A DNA stretch of 64,000 nucleotides from Dasypus novemcinctus (taxonomy: Eukaryota; Chordata; Mammalia; Cingulata; Dasypodidae), in NCBI RefSeq assembly GCF_030445035.2, contig NW_026688628.1, positions 558,001-622,000 of the forward strand. The letters run 5' to 3'. The notes under the pieces are model-generated. The model saw only the letters and a program-made list of their open reading frames with translations. It searched no databases and was not told the origin of the DNA. Positions 11,501-25,500 of this stretch are shown here, in pieces (positions within the stretch are counted from its first letter, which is position 1; each line of letters begins with the position of its first letter). The position numbers and the translations under genes are program-made.

Positions 11501-12811
11501 GTATATACCACATTTTACTGATCCACTCATCGTTGATGGGCATTTGGGTTGATTCCAACTTTTGGCAATAGTGAACAATGCTGCTATGGACATTGGTGTG
11601 CATATATCGGTTTGTGTCCTTGTTTTCAGTTCTGATGGTATATACCCAGCAGTGGTATTGCTGGTTCATATGGCAAATCTATGGTTAGTTTTTTGAGAAA
11701 CTGCCAAACTGTCCTCCAGAATGGTTGGATCCTTCTGCATTCCTACCAGCAGTGGATGAGTGTTCCCATTTCTTCACATCCTCTCCAGCATTTGTATTCT
11801 TCTGTTTTTTTTTTCATAGCTGCCAATCTTATGGGGGTGAGATGGTATCTCACTGTAGTTTTGATTTGCATTTCCCTGATAGCTAAAGATTTGGAGCATT
11901 TTTCCATGTGCTTTTTAGCCGTTTGTATTTCTTCTTTGGAGAAGTGTCTGTTTAAATCTTTTTCCCATTTTTAAATGGGTTGCTAATCTTTTTATTTTCA
12001 AGATATAGGTGTTCTTTATATATGCAAGTTATAAGTCTCTTATTGGATATATGGTGGCCAAATATTTTCTCCCATTGTGTTGGTTCCCTTTTTACTTTCT
12101 TGACAAACTCCTATGAGGTGCAGAAGGCTTTAATTTTGAGGAAGTCCCATTTATCTATTGGTTCTTTTGCCTCTCGTGCTTTTGGTGTGATGTTCATGAA
12201 GCCATTTCCTATTACAAGGTTTGTAGATGTTTCCCTACACTGCTTTCCAAGGTCTTTATGGTCTTAGCTCTTATATTTAGGTCTTTGATCCATTTTGAGT
12301 TGATCTTTGTATAAGGTGTGAGATGGTAATCCTCTTTCATTCTTCTATATATGGATATCCATTTCTAGAGGCACCATTTGTTGAATAGGCCATTCTCTCC
12401 CAGTTGAGAGGATTTGGTGGCTTTATTGAATATTATATCGCTCTATATATGAAGTTCTATATCAGAACTTTCAATTCAATTCCATTGGTCTGTGTCTCTC
12501 CTTATGCCAATACCATGCTGTTTTCACTACTGTTGCTTTGTAGTATGTTTTGAAGTCAGGTAGTGTGATTCCTCCAATTTCCTTTTTCTTTTACAGTATG
12601 TCTTTGGCTATTCGGGGCCTCTTTCCTTTCCAAATAAATTTGATAGTTTTTCTAGTTCCTTAAAGAAGGCTGTGTTGGTTTTTATTGGGATTGCATTGAA
12701 TGTGTAGATCAGTTTTGGTAGGATAGACATCTTAATAATATTTAGTCTTCCTATCCATGAATAGGGAATATTCGTCCATTTATTTACGTCTTCTTTGATT
12801 TCCTTGTTCCC
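8510..12811 (-). mobile_element. L1 part of a chimeric L1/KRAB-ZNF retro-insertion
   Basis: Read on the minus strand this is the C-terminal part of L1 ORF2 (about 12811 to 11361, with frameshifts; the last ~100 residues are open at 11361-11669 and end LSEATQALKDKYYMTSMI). A 2.8 kb 3' UTR follows, down to an A-rich end at about 8520. It is homologous to 56350-60773. ORF2 starts abruptly at about 12811, where the sequence changes within a codon to a zinc-finger cDNA. No L1 sequence lies upstream of that point. Confidence 0.9.
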
Positions 12812-14151
<1,340 letters not shown>

Positions 14152-14163
14152 CATGTTATCTTT
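14152..14163. repeat. Target-site duplication, right copy (chimeric insertion)
   Basis: CATGTTATCTTT, identical to 8498-8509. On the minus strand it reads AAAGATAACATG; an A-rich start is usual for L1-type target sites. The stretch 14164-14519 shows no gene and is read as the original right flank. Confidence 0.75.
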
Positions 14164-14519
14164 CTTTCTTGCCAGCTGTCCTCAAGTGGGCTGGGCAGTA
14201 ACTCTGAACCTCTTGATTCCAGAATTTTCCCTGACAGGAGACCAAGTTCCTCCTTTGGAGAATTGACCTTCCATCATCCCAGGAGAGTGTGTGGGACACT
14301 TGGGCTTCCTTGGATTCCTGAAGGGCCTTCTGGTCTGGGAGTTTGCCTACAAAGTTTCCTTCAAGGGGACATAACACTGTCACCTAGAGGAGACTCTCAG
14401 CCAATCAACATCCTACGTTATGTATGTTAAAGATAATATGATCTCTCCATGTTGTAATGCATTTTTCAAAATGTTGGATTTTATTTGATTTAATTCAAAT
14501 ATCTTCAATTTTTATATAG

Positions 14520-15175
14520 TGTAGCCATTTGATATTGTTTATGAATTCCAAACATAGATATTGGATTATGTTTGTAAACTGATCTCTTCCTCTGGGCATA
14601 ATAGATTGTATTAATTTCAGAGGTTTCACTTTTACTTTATTAAATTATGATCAGGAGTTCGAATGGCCCATATCAGTAGGACATCGATTCTTCCCCCCTT
14701 TGATGGGCAGGGACTCACCGAGAAAAAGACATGGCAAAGGAAGTAGTTGGAGTTTTGATGCTGGAACCTGGGGAAGTAAACACACAGGAGAGAACACAGA
14801 GGAATAGAGATGGCTCCATAGACATGGCAGAGGCCTGGGAAGAGAGAGAACCTGATGGTCTACAGCTGACCTTGTGGAGACACCAGAGCAGCCAAGCCCA
14901 TAAAGAAACAAGCCCCAGACACAGAGACAAGCCTTATGCCAGCCTACAGCTGAGACCAGAAGAAGCTGGAACCATGGAGTCTGAAGAAGAAGGCTGAATC
15001 TTCAAAGAGACCAGCAGCCATCTTGCTCCAACATGTGGCAACAGACTTTGATGAGGGAAGTAACTTACATTTTATGACCTTGTGACTATAAGCTTTTACC
15101 CAAAATAAATCCCCTTTGTAAATGCCAAAAGATTTCTGGTACTTTGCATCAGTACCCCTTTTGTTGACTAATACA
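14520..15175 (+). mobile_element. Solo LTR (656 bp), ERVL/MaLR-like
   Basis: It starts TGTAGCC and ends CTAATACA (canonical TG...CA). It is flanked by a perfect 5-bp duplication TATAG at 14515-14519 and 15176-15180. A polyadenylation signal (AATAAA near 15105) lies about 70 bases before the end, marking plus orientation. There is no internal retroviral coding sequence, so this is a solo LTR. The 5-bp duplication fits ERVL/MaLR-type integration. A related 5' portion is at 47231-47485. Confidence 0.8.
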
Positions 15176-15180
15176 TATAG

Positions 15181-16262
15181 TCAAAGTGGTTGATATTTTC
15201 TTTGTGATTTCTCCCTATTGCTTTGATGATTAGAAGGTGCTTAGAGATGTTTTTTCACTTACCTTTTAAAATCCATCCAGAATTTTCTTTTGTCTACAAT
15301 GAAGTGGGAAGATACAAGTTTATTTTTAACCCAAAGAGCTATCCAGTTTTCACAGCATCAAACACTGAAAGCTTTATCACTGGCCATGGTTTGGACTTCT
15401 TGCTAACCTCGGTCTGTAGGAGCCATACTAGAGGTGATGCTTTCTGCAGAAGTGAAGGCCACAGTGGACCCACACCAGAAGTGGACAAGCTTGAAGGCAG
15501 CAGTGGGAGGAAGCTGAAATATGGTGGGCTTGTTCTGGCCAGTGGTGGTGTGGGAGCAGGAGCCCTGAGACCATGCTGGGAGGTTTTCTGTCCTCCCCAT
15601 CCTGTAAAGTGACTTGGAACACAGGCACACCAGGATTTCCAGCAGCTGTGAGACAAGTTTCTTTAGTATGGCACCCCTGGTATTCTCAAGAACTTTAAGA
15701 CAGTACTAAGGATTGCCTTGTTGGCCTTAGCAGGGTGACTGTGGACAACAACCAGGCTGACTTACCTTCACACCTCTCCCAGAATGACCAGGTGTCTTGC
15801 ACAAGATGGAAGATGTGTGAAGGGTTTGTAGAGGATCAATTGAAGCTGCTTTCACCCAGTCTGTGTTCCTGGAGTCAGTGAGCATGGGGATTACTGGGTT
15901 TTCCAACATACTCTGCATAAGTGCTGCATTATTTTAACTGTACTTTCTACCTTGTGCCTTGCATTTGGTAGAAATGCTTCCTAGTGTTACTACGCAGAGG
16001 AAAAAAGTAATGCAAAAACAAACTTAGGCAACCTGGCATTAGGTTTGAGACCTGATACTTCCCAAATCCAGCAAGAACAAGTGTCTGAGTTCACTGTCGG
16101 GTGGATCTAAGCAGCCGGAGTGATATACATGGCTAACAAGGGGAGGATTAAAGAACAGCCAGCATTTGCATTTCTTCATCTTCTATTAAATAATGAGGGA
16201 CATGTACTTTCCCTTTAAGCACAAGCTGGGGTGAACAAATGGAGATATTAAAAGATGATAGC
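15181..16262. other. Spacer without recognised gene
   Basis: Mixed-composition DNA. One frame at 15223-15612 is open for 129 codons, but it shows no known domain and no family resemblance. Treated as non-coding. Confidence 0.45.
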
Positions 16263-16274
16263 TGATGGGTGGGG

Positions 16275-16283
16275 CAAGATGGC
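16275..16283 (+). promoter_or_regulatory. YY1-like site at L1 5' end
   Basis: CAAGATGGC about 12 bases inside the element. The same position and core (CAAGATGG) occur at the 5' end of human L1, where YY1 directs accurate transcription start. Here the role is inferred by analogy. Confidence 0.5.
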
Positions 16284-17275
16284 ATCTGAGTGAATGCACT
16301 TCATAATTGCTCCCACAAAAGAGCAGCTGAGTAGGGTTGGAATCTTGCTGCAGTGGGCTGTTTTGGGGACTTGCAAGGCAGGAGGTGTTTGGACATCGAT
16401 TTGGAGAGACAGAAATTATGCTCGCTAAGGTAGAAATGTAGGTTTCTAGCACTGAGGTCAGAAGTTGTGGAGAGGTGGGATTCTTCCCCCTAAGGCGTTC
16501 CCTGGACTGTCAGTAGTGTGGTGACATTCCCAAGCCCTGTGTTCCCCAGAAGCATGGTCACCAGGTTTGTGACCCCTAAGCCACCACAGCCCACATTCCA
16601 CAGACCCACAGACCCCAAGTCTGCAATATCCCAGACTTCCCACTCCCAAATCCAGGGCTCCCTGTGGTGAGGGAATACACTAGCCCTGCAGTTTTGGACT
16701 GACTCTGTAAGTTGGATGGTTTGAGTGGGAGGTGCAGAGGAGAAAAATGAGTGTGGTTTTAATTTTCAGGTCCTGCCCCTCCTTTTTCTTTGAGCTTGGA
16801 GGAGCATACCAGCTGGCTTGGGGAAAGCTGGGGAAGAAAGGAGAGACAAATCTGCTGAGAAAGCCCAATTTACCTAAAAGTGCTGGCATAGGAAACTTGG
16901 TCTGGAAGAAGGTGGAGTCAGAAAATCAACTAGCCCTCCTATAGCACACCTAAGGGAGATGGACTGTAAGATGTGTTTTGAAAACTTCCATTAGCATATT
17001 TGGGTTTCCTGGTGAGGTGTGGGCACTCTGTCTTTGGAAATTAAGACATTTTGTTTTCTCTGGTGATTTGTTTAACCAAGGACCCACTTGAATCTCCTAC
17101 TGGACACCTCAAACAGCTTCACTGCTGCCCTGGGAGAGAGGGAAGTGAGAAAGGGAGAAAGGGGGAAGGTCAGAATCCTAAGCATTTTATTTAAATGCAA
17201 AAAGGATTCCTTGCTTGAAACTTTGGTCTTTTTTATTGGTTTATTTTCTCGTTTTTTCCTTCCTCTTTATACCCC

Positions 17276-17350
17276 TACAGCCCTTTCCTCCTCCTGCTCC
17301 TCCTCCTCCTCCCCTTCCTCCTCCTCCTCCTCCTCTTCTTCTTCTTCATC
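17276..17350. repeat. (CCT)n/(CTT)n pyrimidine tract
   Basis: Imperfect CCT/CTC/CTT triplet run inside the L1 5' UTR, flanked by further C/T-rich DNA to about 17440. The open frames here (Pro/Ser-rich) come from the triplet repeat. Confidence 0.85.
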
Positions 17351-17961
17351 TTCCTGTTTTTCTTGCTTGCATTTCTACCCCCCATTTTCCCCCTTCCCCC
17401 CCTTTTTTCCCTTTCTCTTCTTTTTTTATATTAGGTGTGGCAGGAATTGATTCACATTTGCTGTTTTTCTCATCCTCGATTTCCTCTTTTCTGTGTGTAC
17501 TGACTTTGGCCTCCAATGCTAACCCCTTTCCTCTACATCTTTTTATCCTCCATCATTAAGTGTTTCTCTTACATTCCACTGCTCTTAATTTAGCCCTCAA
17601 TTTTTATTTCTAATATCTTTCTGCTGTTTTGTCTTTTATTCACTCTCTATATTATTGTCCTTTCCTTTCTCTTTCCCACTTTCCTGACCACACTGGTCTT
17701 TTAATTCATACTATATTCCTCCCCATATTCAGTTTACTGTCTCATTATAGATACTCCATTTTTCTTACTGTTCTAACTCTACACAGCTTACATGAGTCTA
17801 ATACCCATTCTCCTAGATCTTACAAGGTTCTTCTGCTAACATTTACTATCAATACTACTATTCTACTTTTTTCTTTTCTTACTTGTTTTGCTTTCACTTG
17901 CCCTAATATTTTCCTTCAAGTGAACTTAGCCAACAGCAAGGAAATAGAATAAGAAGAACAA

Positions 17962-18880
17962 AATGGCAAAGAGAAGACTTAACATGTATGCAAAAACAAC
18001 TAATTATCCCTGAGACTAGACAAAGAAGTTAATCAAACTTGCAAGATAAAATGATGACCAGACAGCAACAAAAAACTACAAACCAAACCAATAATCAGGA
18101 AAACATGACCCAATCCAATGAACAAACTAAAAAATAGGAAGAAGAGTAGAATATCTAACAAGTAATTAAAGCTCTCAAAACATTTAATAGGGGCCAATTT
18201 AATGAGATGAAAGAAGAGATAATAATAGGAAGAAAACACTTGGGGAACATACAGAAGAAATTGCAATCATGCAAAAAAAAAAAAAAAGACAACAGATTTG
18301 ATGGGGAGGAACAGCACAATCCAAGAAATCAAAAACACACTCTCAGCAAATAACAGCACATTTTATGAGGGAGAGGAACTAATGATGTGGAAGACAGTAC
18401 ATCTGAAATCAAACAGATAGTAGAATTGATAGATAAAAAGAGGGAAAAAATTCAACAGGGACTTTGGGACCGGAATGACAATGCAAAATGTGAAAACATA
18501 GGCATTATAGGCATCCCAGAAAAAGAAGAGAAGGGAAAGGGAACAGAAAGGGTGTTGGAGGAAACAATGGATAAAAACTTCCCAAACCTTTTGAGGGAGA
18601 TGAACATTCACATCCAGGAAGCACAATGCACCCTAAATAGCATAAATCCCAACAGGCCTACCCAAAGACATATACCTGTCAAATTATCCAATGCTCAAGA
18701 CAAAGAGAAAATTCTAAAAGCAGCAAGAGAAAATAACCATACACACAAAGGAGGCTTCATAAGATTGAGTGCTGATTTCTCATCTGAAACCATAGAGGCA
18801 AGAAGGCAGTGGTATGACATAGTCAAGGCACTAAAAAAAAAAAAAAATCCAAGAAAGAATACTCTATCCAGCTAAACTAA
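17962..18880 (+). pseudogene. L1 ORF1 remnant (copy A)
   Basis: The start region reads MAKRR at ATG 17962 and meets a stop soon after. The clearest part is 18387-18875, an ORF1p-like stretch with the coiled-coil end and RNA-recognition region (NAKCENIGIIGIPEKEE, NFPNLLREMNIHIQEAQ, then a basic C-terminal part VKLSNAQDKEKILKAARE). ORF1p is the trimeric RNA-binding chaperone of the L1 particle. Frameshifts and stops, plus an A-run at 18834-18846, disrupt it. Confidence 0.8.
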
Positions 18881-19099
18881 CATTCAAATATGATAGAGAG
18901 TTCAAATACTCACAGATAAACAGAAATTAATAGAGTATGCCAACAAGAATCCTGGCCTTCAAGAAATACTAAAGGAAGTTGTATAGGAGGAAAGAAAAAA
19001 ACAGGAGAGACAGAGTTGGAGGAGAGTGTAAGAACAACTAAAAAGACAAAAAAAGTAAAAACCAAACAAAATATAACAAACACAAATCCAAAGAAAACA

Positions 19100-22000
19100 T
19101 GGCTAATATAAATAATTCCTTGACAATGATAATGGTGAATTCAGTGGATTAAACTCACCTCTCAAGAGACTCAGACTGGAAAATTGGATAAGAAAGTATG
19201 ATCCATCTATATGTTGTCTACATGAAAAACATCTTAGACCCAGGGATTCAAGGAGGTTGAAAGTGAATGGCTGGAAAACAATCTTACAGGCAAATAATAA
19301 CCAAAAATGGCAGGAGTAACTATGTTAATATCAGCCAAAACAGACTTTAAATGCAAAACAATTATGAGAGACAAATATGGACACTACATATTAGTGAAAG
19401 GGATAATCATTCAAAAAGAAAGAACAGTTATAAACATTTATGCTCCTAACAAGAATACATCCAAATATCTGAGGCAAACACTGGAGAAACTAAGGGAAGG
19501 AATAGATGCTTCTACAATTACAGTGGGGGGCTTTAATACACCACTATCACCTGGAAATCTGCAAGGGCCAGAGGCCCAGATTTCACACCATATGGAAATT
19601 AAACGGCACACTCTTTGAAATACAATGGGTCAAAAAGGAAATCTCAAAAGAAATTAATAACTACCTTGAAATTAATGAAAATTATAACACAATATACCAA
19701 AACTTATGTGATGCAGCAAAAGCAGTACTGAGAGGGAAATTTATAGCCATAAATTCATGCATCAAAAAAGAGCAAAAATTTAAGAACTAACTGCATATTT
19801 GGAGGAATTAGTAAAAAAACAACAAAGTAATCCCACAGGAAGAAGAAGGAAGGAAACAACAAAGATAAGAGGAGAACTAAATGAAATAGAAAATAAGAAA
19901 GCACTTGAAAAGATAAACAAGACCAAGAGCTGAGTCTCTGAGAAAGTCAATAAAATTGACAAACCCTTAGCTAGACTAACAAAGAAAAAAATAAAGAAGA
20001 TGCATATACACAAAATAAGAAATGACAAAGGAGATATCACCACTAACCCCACAGAAATAAAGACTATCATAAGTGGATACTTTGAAAAACTATATTCCAA
20101 CAAAAATGACAATTCAGAGGAAATGGTCAAATTCCTAGAAACACATAACCACCCTGTATTGATGAAAGAAGAAATTGATGGTCTCAACAAACCAATCACA
20201 AGTAAAGAGATAGAAGCAGTCATTAAAAACCTCCCAACTAAGAAGAGCCCAGGGCCAAATGGTTTCACAGGTGAATTCTACCAAAATTTCCATAAAGAAC
20301 TAACACCAATCTTGCTGAAACTCTTCCAAAAATTTGAAACAGAAGAACATTGCATAACTCATCTATGATGCCAACATTACCCTAATATGAAAGCCAAATA
20401 AAGACACCACAGGAAAGGAAAATTACAGACCAATCTCTCTAATGAACATAGATGTGGAAATCCTCAACAAAATACTTACTAATCTTGTTCAACAGCACAA
20501 TAAATTAGTTATACTCCATGACCAGGTGGAATTCATTCTTGGTATGCAAGGATGGTTCAACATAAGAAAATACATTAATGTAAAAATCACATAAACAGAT
20601 TGAAGGAAAAAAATCATATGATCATATCTATAGATGCAGAAAAAGCATTTGACAAAATACAGCACTATTTCTTAATAAAAACACTTCGAAAGATTGGAGT
20701 AGAGGGAAGCTTTCTGAACATGATAAAAGATATATATGAAAAACCCCCAGTTAATATCATTTACAATTTTGAAATCTGAAAATCTTTCACTCTAAGATCA
20801 GGAACAAGGCAAGGATGCCCATTATCACCCCTTCTTTTTAATATTGTGTTAGAAGTACTTACATGAGCATTGAGGCAAGAATCAAACATAAAAGGCATTC
20901 AAATTGGAAAGGAAGAAGTCAAAATTTACTATTTGCAGATGATATGATCCTACACATAGAAAACCCTGAGAAGTCTACAATGTAACTTCTAGAACTTATA
21001 AATGAGTTCAGTAATGTTGAAGGTTATAAAATTGATGCGCAAAAATCAGTACGGCTATAATGAAAAATGTGAGGAGGAAATCAAGAAAAAAATACCATTT
21101 ACAATAGTAAATAAAAAAATCAAATACCTAGGAGTAAATTTAACTAAAGATGTAAAAAAAATTATACACAGAGAACTACACAACACTGTTCAAAGAAATC
21201 AAAGAAAACTTAAACGAATGGAAGAATACTCCCTCTTCATGGATAGGAAGGCTAAATATTCTTATGATGTCTAGCCTACCAAAACTGATCTACACATTCA
21301 ATGCAGTTCCAATAAAAATCAACACAGCATTCTTTAAGGAACTAGAAAAAACTAGTTATGAAATTTATTTGGAAAGGAAAGAGGCCACGAATACCCAAAT
21401 ACATATTGAAAAAGAAAAATGAAATTGGAGGAAACACACTACCTGACTTCAAAACATAGTACACTAGTGAAAACAGCATGGTATTGGCACAAGGAGAGGC
21501 ACACTGCTCAATAGAACCAATTTGAAAATTCTGATATAGAACCTTATAGATACAGACATATGATATTCCCAAGGAAACCAAACACACTGAAAGGGAATTA
21601 CCAGCTCACACCTTACACAAAAACCAACTCAAGATCGATCAAAGACCTAAATATAAGAGCCAAGACTTCAAGGACCTTAGAAGCAATTTAGGGAAACATC
21701 TACAGGACCTTGTAATAGGAAATGTTTTCATGAACTTCACACCCAAAACACGAGCAGCAAAAGAACAAATAGATAAATGAGACTTCTTCAAAATTAAAGC
21801 CTTTTGCAGCTCAAAGGACTTTGTCAAGAAAATGAAAAGAGAGCCTACCCAATGGGAAAAAATATTTGGTAACCATGTATATGATAGGAGACTAATATCC
21901 TTCAAATATAAAGAACTCCTATATCTCAAAAAATAAAAAGACAACATATCCATCTTAGTAAGTGGCAAGACTTAAACAGACACCTCTCCAAATAAGAAAT

Positions 22001-22567
22001 ACAAATGGCTAAAAAGCACATGAAAAATACTCAAAACCACTAGATGTTAGGGAAACGCAAATCAAAATTACAATGAGATACCATCTTACTCCCATGAAAC
22101 TGACAGCTATCAAAAACACAGACTACAAGTGCTGGAGAGGATGTGGAGGAATGAGAACACTCAGCCATTGCTGGTGGAAATGCAGAAGGATCCAGCCATT
22201 CCGGAGGACAGTTTGGCAGTTTCTCAAAAAACTAGCTATAGATTTGCCATATGACCCAGCAATTCCACTGCTGGGTATATACCCAGTAGAACTGAAAACA
22301 AGGACACAAATCGATATATGCACACCAATGTTCATAGCAGCATTGTTTCCTATTGCCAAAAGTTGGAATCAACCCAAATGCCCACCAACAGATGAATGGA
22401 TAAATAAATAAATAAACAAAATGTGGTATATCCATACAATGGAACACTACTCAGCTTTAAGAATGAATACACTGAAAACACAAGTGATAACATGGATGAA
22501 TCTTGAGAACCTTATGCTGAGTGAAACAACCCAAGCATTGAAGGACAAATACTACATGATCTCGATA
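19100..22567 (+). pseudogene. L1 ORF2 remnant (copy A)
   Basis: ORF2p is the L1 endonuclease/reverse transcriptase. An N-terminal endonuclease part is recognisable at 19120-19560. It is joined by a deletion to the region after the endonuclease (LEISKEINNYLEINENYNTI type, 19600-19790). An RT N-terminal block is open at 20000-20368 ([21 protein letters not shown]). The catalytic FADD motif is encoded at 20932-20943. The C-terminal part (HCWWKCRRIQPF, a CCHC-type region) is at 22073-22411. There are many frameshifts and stops, so it is not functional. Confidence 0.85.
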
Positions 22568-22569
22568 TG

Positions 22570-25500
22570 AAATAAGTAAACCAAGCTGCCTCAGAGAGCT
22601 TGAAACTGGATGATAGGTTTAAAGGTTATTGGGGGGTAGAGGAAGGATGTAAGCTGACACCTACATGGGAGAAATCTATATAAGCTGGCGGTATTTGTAC
22701 AAGGAAGGGGTAAAATGGGGCATAGGGTTAACTTTGGGTAGGGCTTTGTGGACTTGAGGAGGGCTAGGGATGGGAGGATGGGTAATATTGCCCAAGAAAT
22801 TAGGGAGACGGTGGGGGAACATAGGAACATAGGAGATTGTCAGGTATTTGGTTGAGAGTATAATGCTGAGAAAACTTTTTCAAAAATATAATAAGGAAAG
22901 TTACCTATTTAAGATGCTCAAAGGTGATAATCTGATGCAGGACAGGCTTCTAGGCAGTGTGTGAGTGCTCACTTTGCCATAGTGGGTTATACCATTGGGT
23001 AGAGACCCATATAAAGAGAGTGAAGGTATACCCACATCCTGGGGAGGACTGATGTTCTCAAATAGAGGAAATTATATCTCTTGAGAGAAATGGTGGCTCC
23101 CAATGCATTAGGGCAGTTGAGCATGTCAAGCCCTCAACACTGTTGCAAGTATCTCTGTACATGACCCTTAAGCAATGAAGATTGACTGTCACTGTGGGCC
23201 CTAATGGGAGGGGGAAAGAAGTATTGAATAGATGGAACCATTATAATTGTGTGGGCAATAGAAGTGTTCCACAAGATTATGCAAGGATGGATATAAGACA
23301 TGTTAAATTACACCAAAAATGTATAGGGGCTGATAGGCTAAAATGTAAATCATAATGTAAAACATAAAATAACTAAAAATTTAGAAAATTGTATAGTCTA
23401 AAATATAAAACACAATGTAAACCCAACTGTTACCTTTTTTGAGAACTATCATCTCAATATCTGTACATCAGTTTCAGTAAATATAGTATGAACATGTGAA
23501 AAAAATTATTGCTGTGGAAGGGAAAAGAGTTTAATGTTGGATATGTGAGAGTACTGTATATTGTATATGTGAATTACTGTGCTCTAAAACTTTTGTGAAG
23601 ATAAGCTTAATAATTAGGAAAAAAAGAAAAAGAAAGGACATAGACACTGAGGAAAAGACGGAAGAAGTTGCCTTGCCAATTTGCATACAGGGCAACACGT
23701 ATTGCAGAGATGGAAGACAGAGAATCAAAAACAAAGATTTTGCATTTTTTAATTTTTTGATTCCCCAATTTATTTTTACCTTATTTTTTCTAAATTAATA
23801 TGTATTTTATATCTAACTTTTAAACTCATCACTATGTTCCATTTGACTGTTAATGGAACATGGCAATATATTGGGCTTAATTTTTGAAGAAGTTTTGGAT
23901 CACAGAGAGGCTCAACAATGGCAGGGGAGGAATACTGGTCGGGGACGTTATGGGCAGGGGATGCACATTGGGGAGGGAATTCTCCAAGGCATATATCCAG
24001 GGTACATAACAATGTTTGGATATTTTCATAGTGGAAATAATTAAAAACAACTGAGGGAGTGCTGAGTTCCGAGCCAGGGGACCTCTATCACAGTCCTGAA
24101 AGGATCAGCAACAATCCCCCCACTGCAACAACAAAGACCAAAAAAGAAGGAAGGTCCAACAATGAGCCTTTGATACTAATGACTATGTTAGTAAGCCTGT
24201 GCACCTGAAATAAGAACAAGGCCTAGAGCTGCAGGGTGCCTAAGAGTTACCTCCTGAGAGCCTCCTTGTTGCTCAAATGTGGCCAGTCTCAAAGCCAAAC
24301 TTAGCATGACTCCTGGGGATAAGCCTTCCTGGCACTGAGGGATTACTACCAAGTACCAGCTGATGATGTAACAAGAAAATGACCCTGAATAAAAGGGTCG
24401 ATTCAGACCAGCAGAATATCTCAGTCTACATAGAATACCAGGAGTTAAAAATGTTTTTTGACCTGAATAAAAGGGGGAAAGGGAAAGGACAAATGACAAT
24501 TAAAAACTAAAGCTGGGGGGGGTACTGGGTCCCTGGCCGGGGGTGCTGTGCCGTGGTCCCTAGGGGAGCAGCAGCAGTGCCCCAAGTGCAGCAGCAAGGT
24601 CCGAGAAGGAATGAAGGTCCAACAGTAAGCCTCTGATACTAATGACTATGCTTGTGAGCCTATAGGCCTGAAATAAGAACAAGGCCTAGAGCAGACCGGT
24701 GCCTGGGAATTTCCTCCTGACAGCCTTCATGTTACTCAAATGTGGCCAGTCTCGAAGCCTAACTCAGCATCTAAATGCAATGCCTTCCCCCCAGCGTGGG
24801 ACATGACACCTGGGGATGAGCCTCCCTGGCACCGAGGGATCACTATCAACTAACAACTGATAATGCAACTGGAAAATGACCTTGAATTGAAGGTTCAATG
24901 CGGATCAGTAGACTATCCCTGTCTACATAGAATAATATGACTTTAAAATGCTGTTTGATCTAATGTAAGGGGGAAATAGAAAGGAGAAATGAGTTTATAT
25001 GGCTATGAGTCTCTAAAAAAAATGAGTCTGGAGGCTGTCAGAAGGATTTCCCTTATGCACAACTGAGCAGAGTCTAAGAGACAGATAAAGTAGATACAGT
25101 CCCCAGGTATTGGTTCCTTTGAGGGCTAAAGGGATCCACAGGTTCTACGGTCATGGCAGATAGGGTTCACTGCCATGTCAGATGGCACTTCTATGGAGCT
25201 GGTGTTTCTGCATGATGAAACTGAACCCAGAGGGGATCTCTTTTCATAAGACTATCATGCTACTTTACTGGAATTGTAGTTGGTATTGGGGTTTCAGATA
25301 TATTTAGAGGATTGAATCTTTTTACTGACAATATGATAGCCAGGCCCTGAGCCTCAACAGACTCCAGCTCCTACAATCTGAATTATTGGACTCACCTCAC
25401 TCAGCTAAGATGGAGTTGAAGAAGGGCAACCACCACACCATGGAGCCTAGAGTGCCTACAACTGAAAGCAGGAGGATTGCATCCAGTAACCATGTGGAAT

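Noticed and set aside
11681..12267. Plus-strand open frames (e.g. 11681-11974, 11980-12267)
   Set aside because: Antisense shadows of L1 ORF2, which is coded on the minus strand there. The same applies to minus-strand frames at 19780-20268, 54082-54597 and 55142-55432.
14730..14997. 88-codon frame within the LTR
   Set aside because: It lies entirely inside the solo LTR and has no retroviral or host protein features.
17088..17559. Pro/Ser-rich open frames over the CCT repeat
   Set aside because: Direct product of a triplet repeat in the L1 5' UTR.
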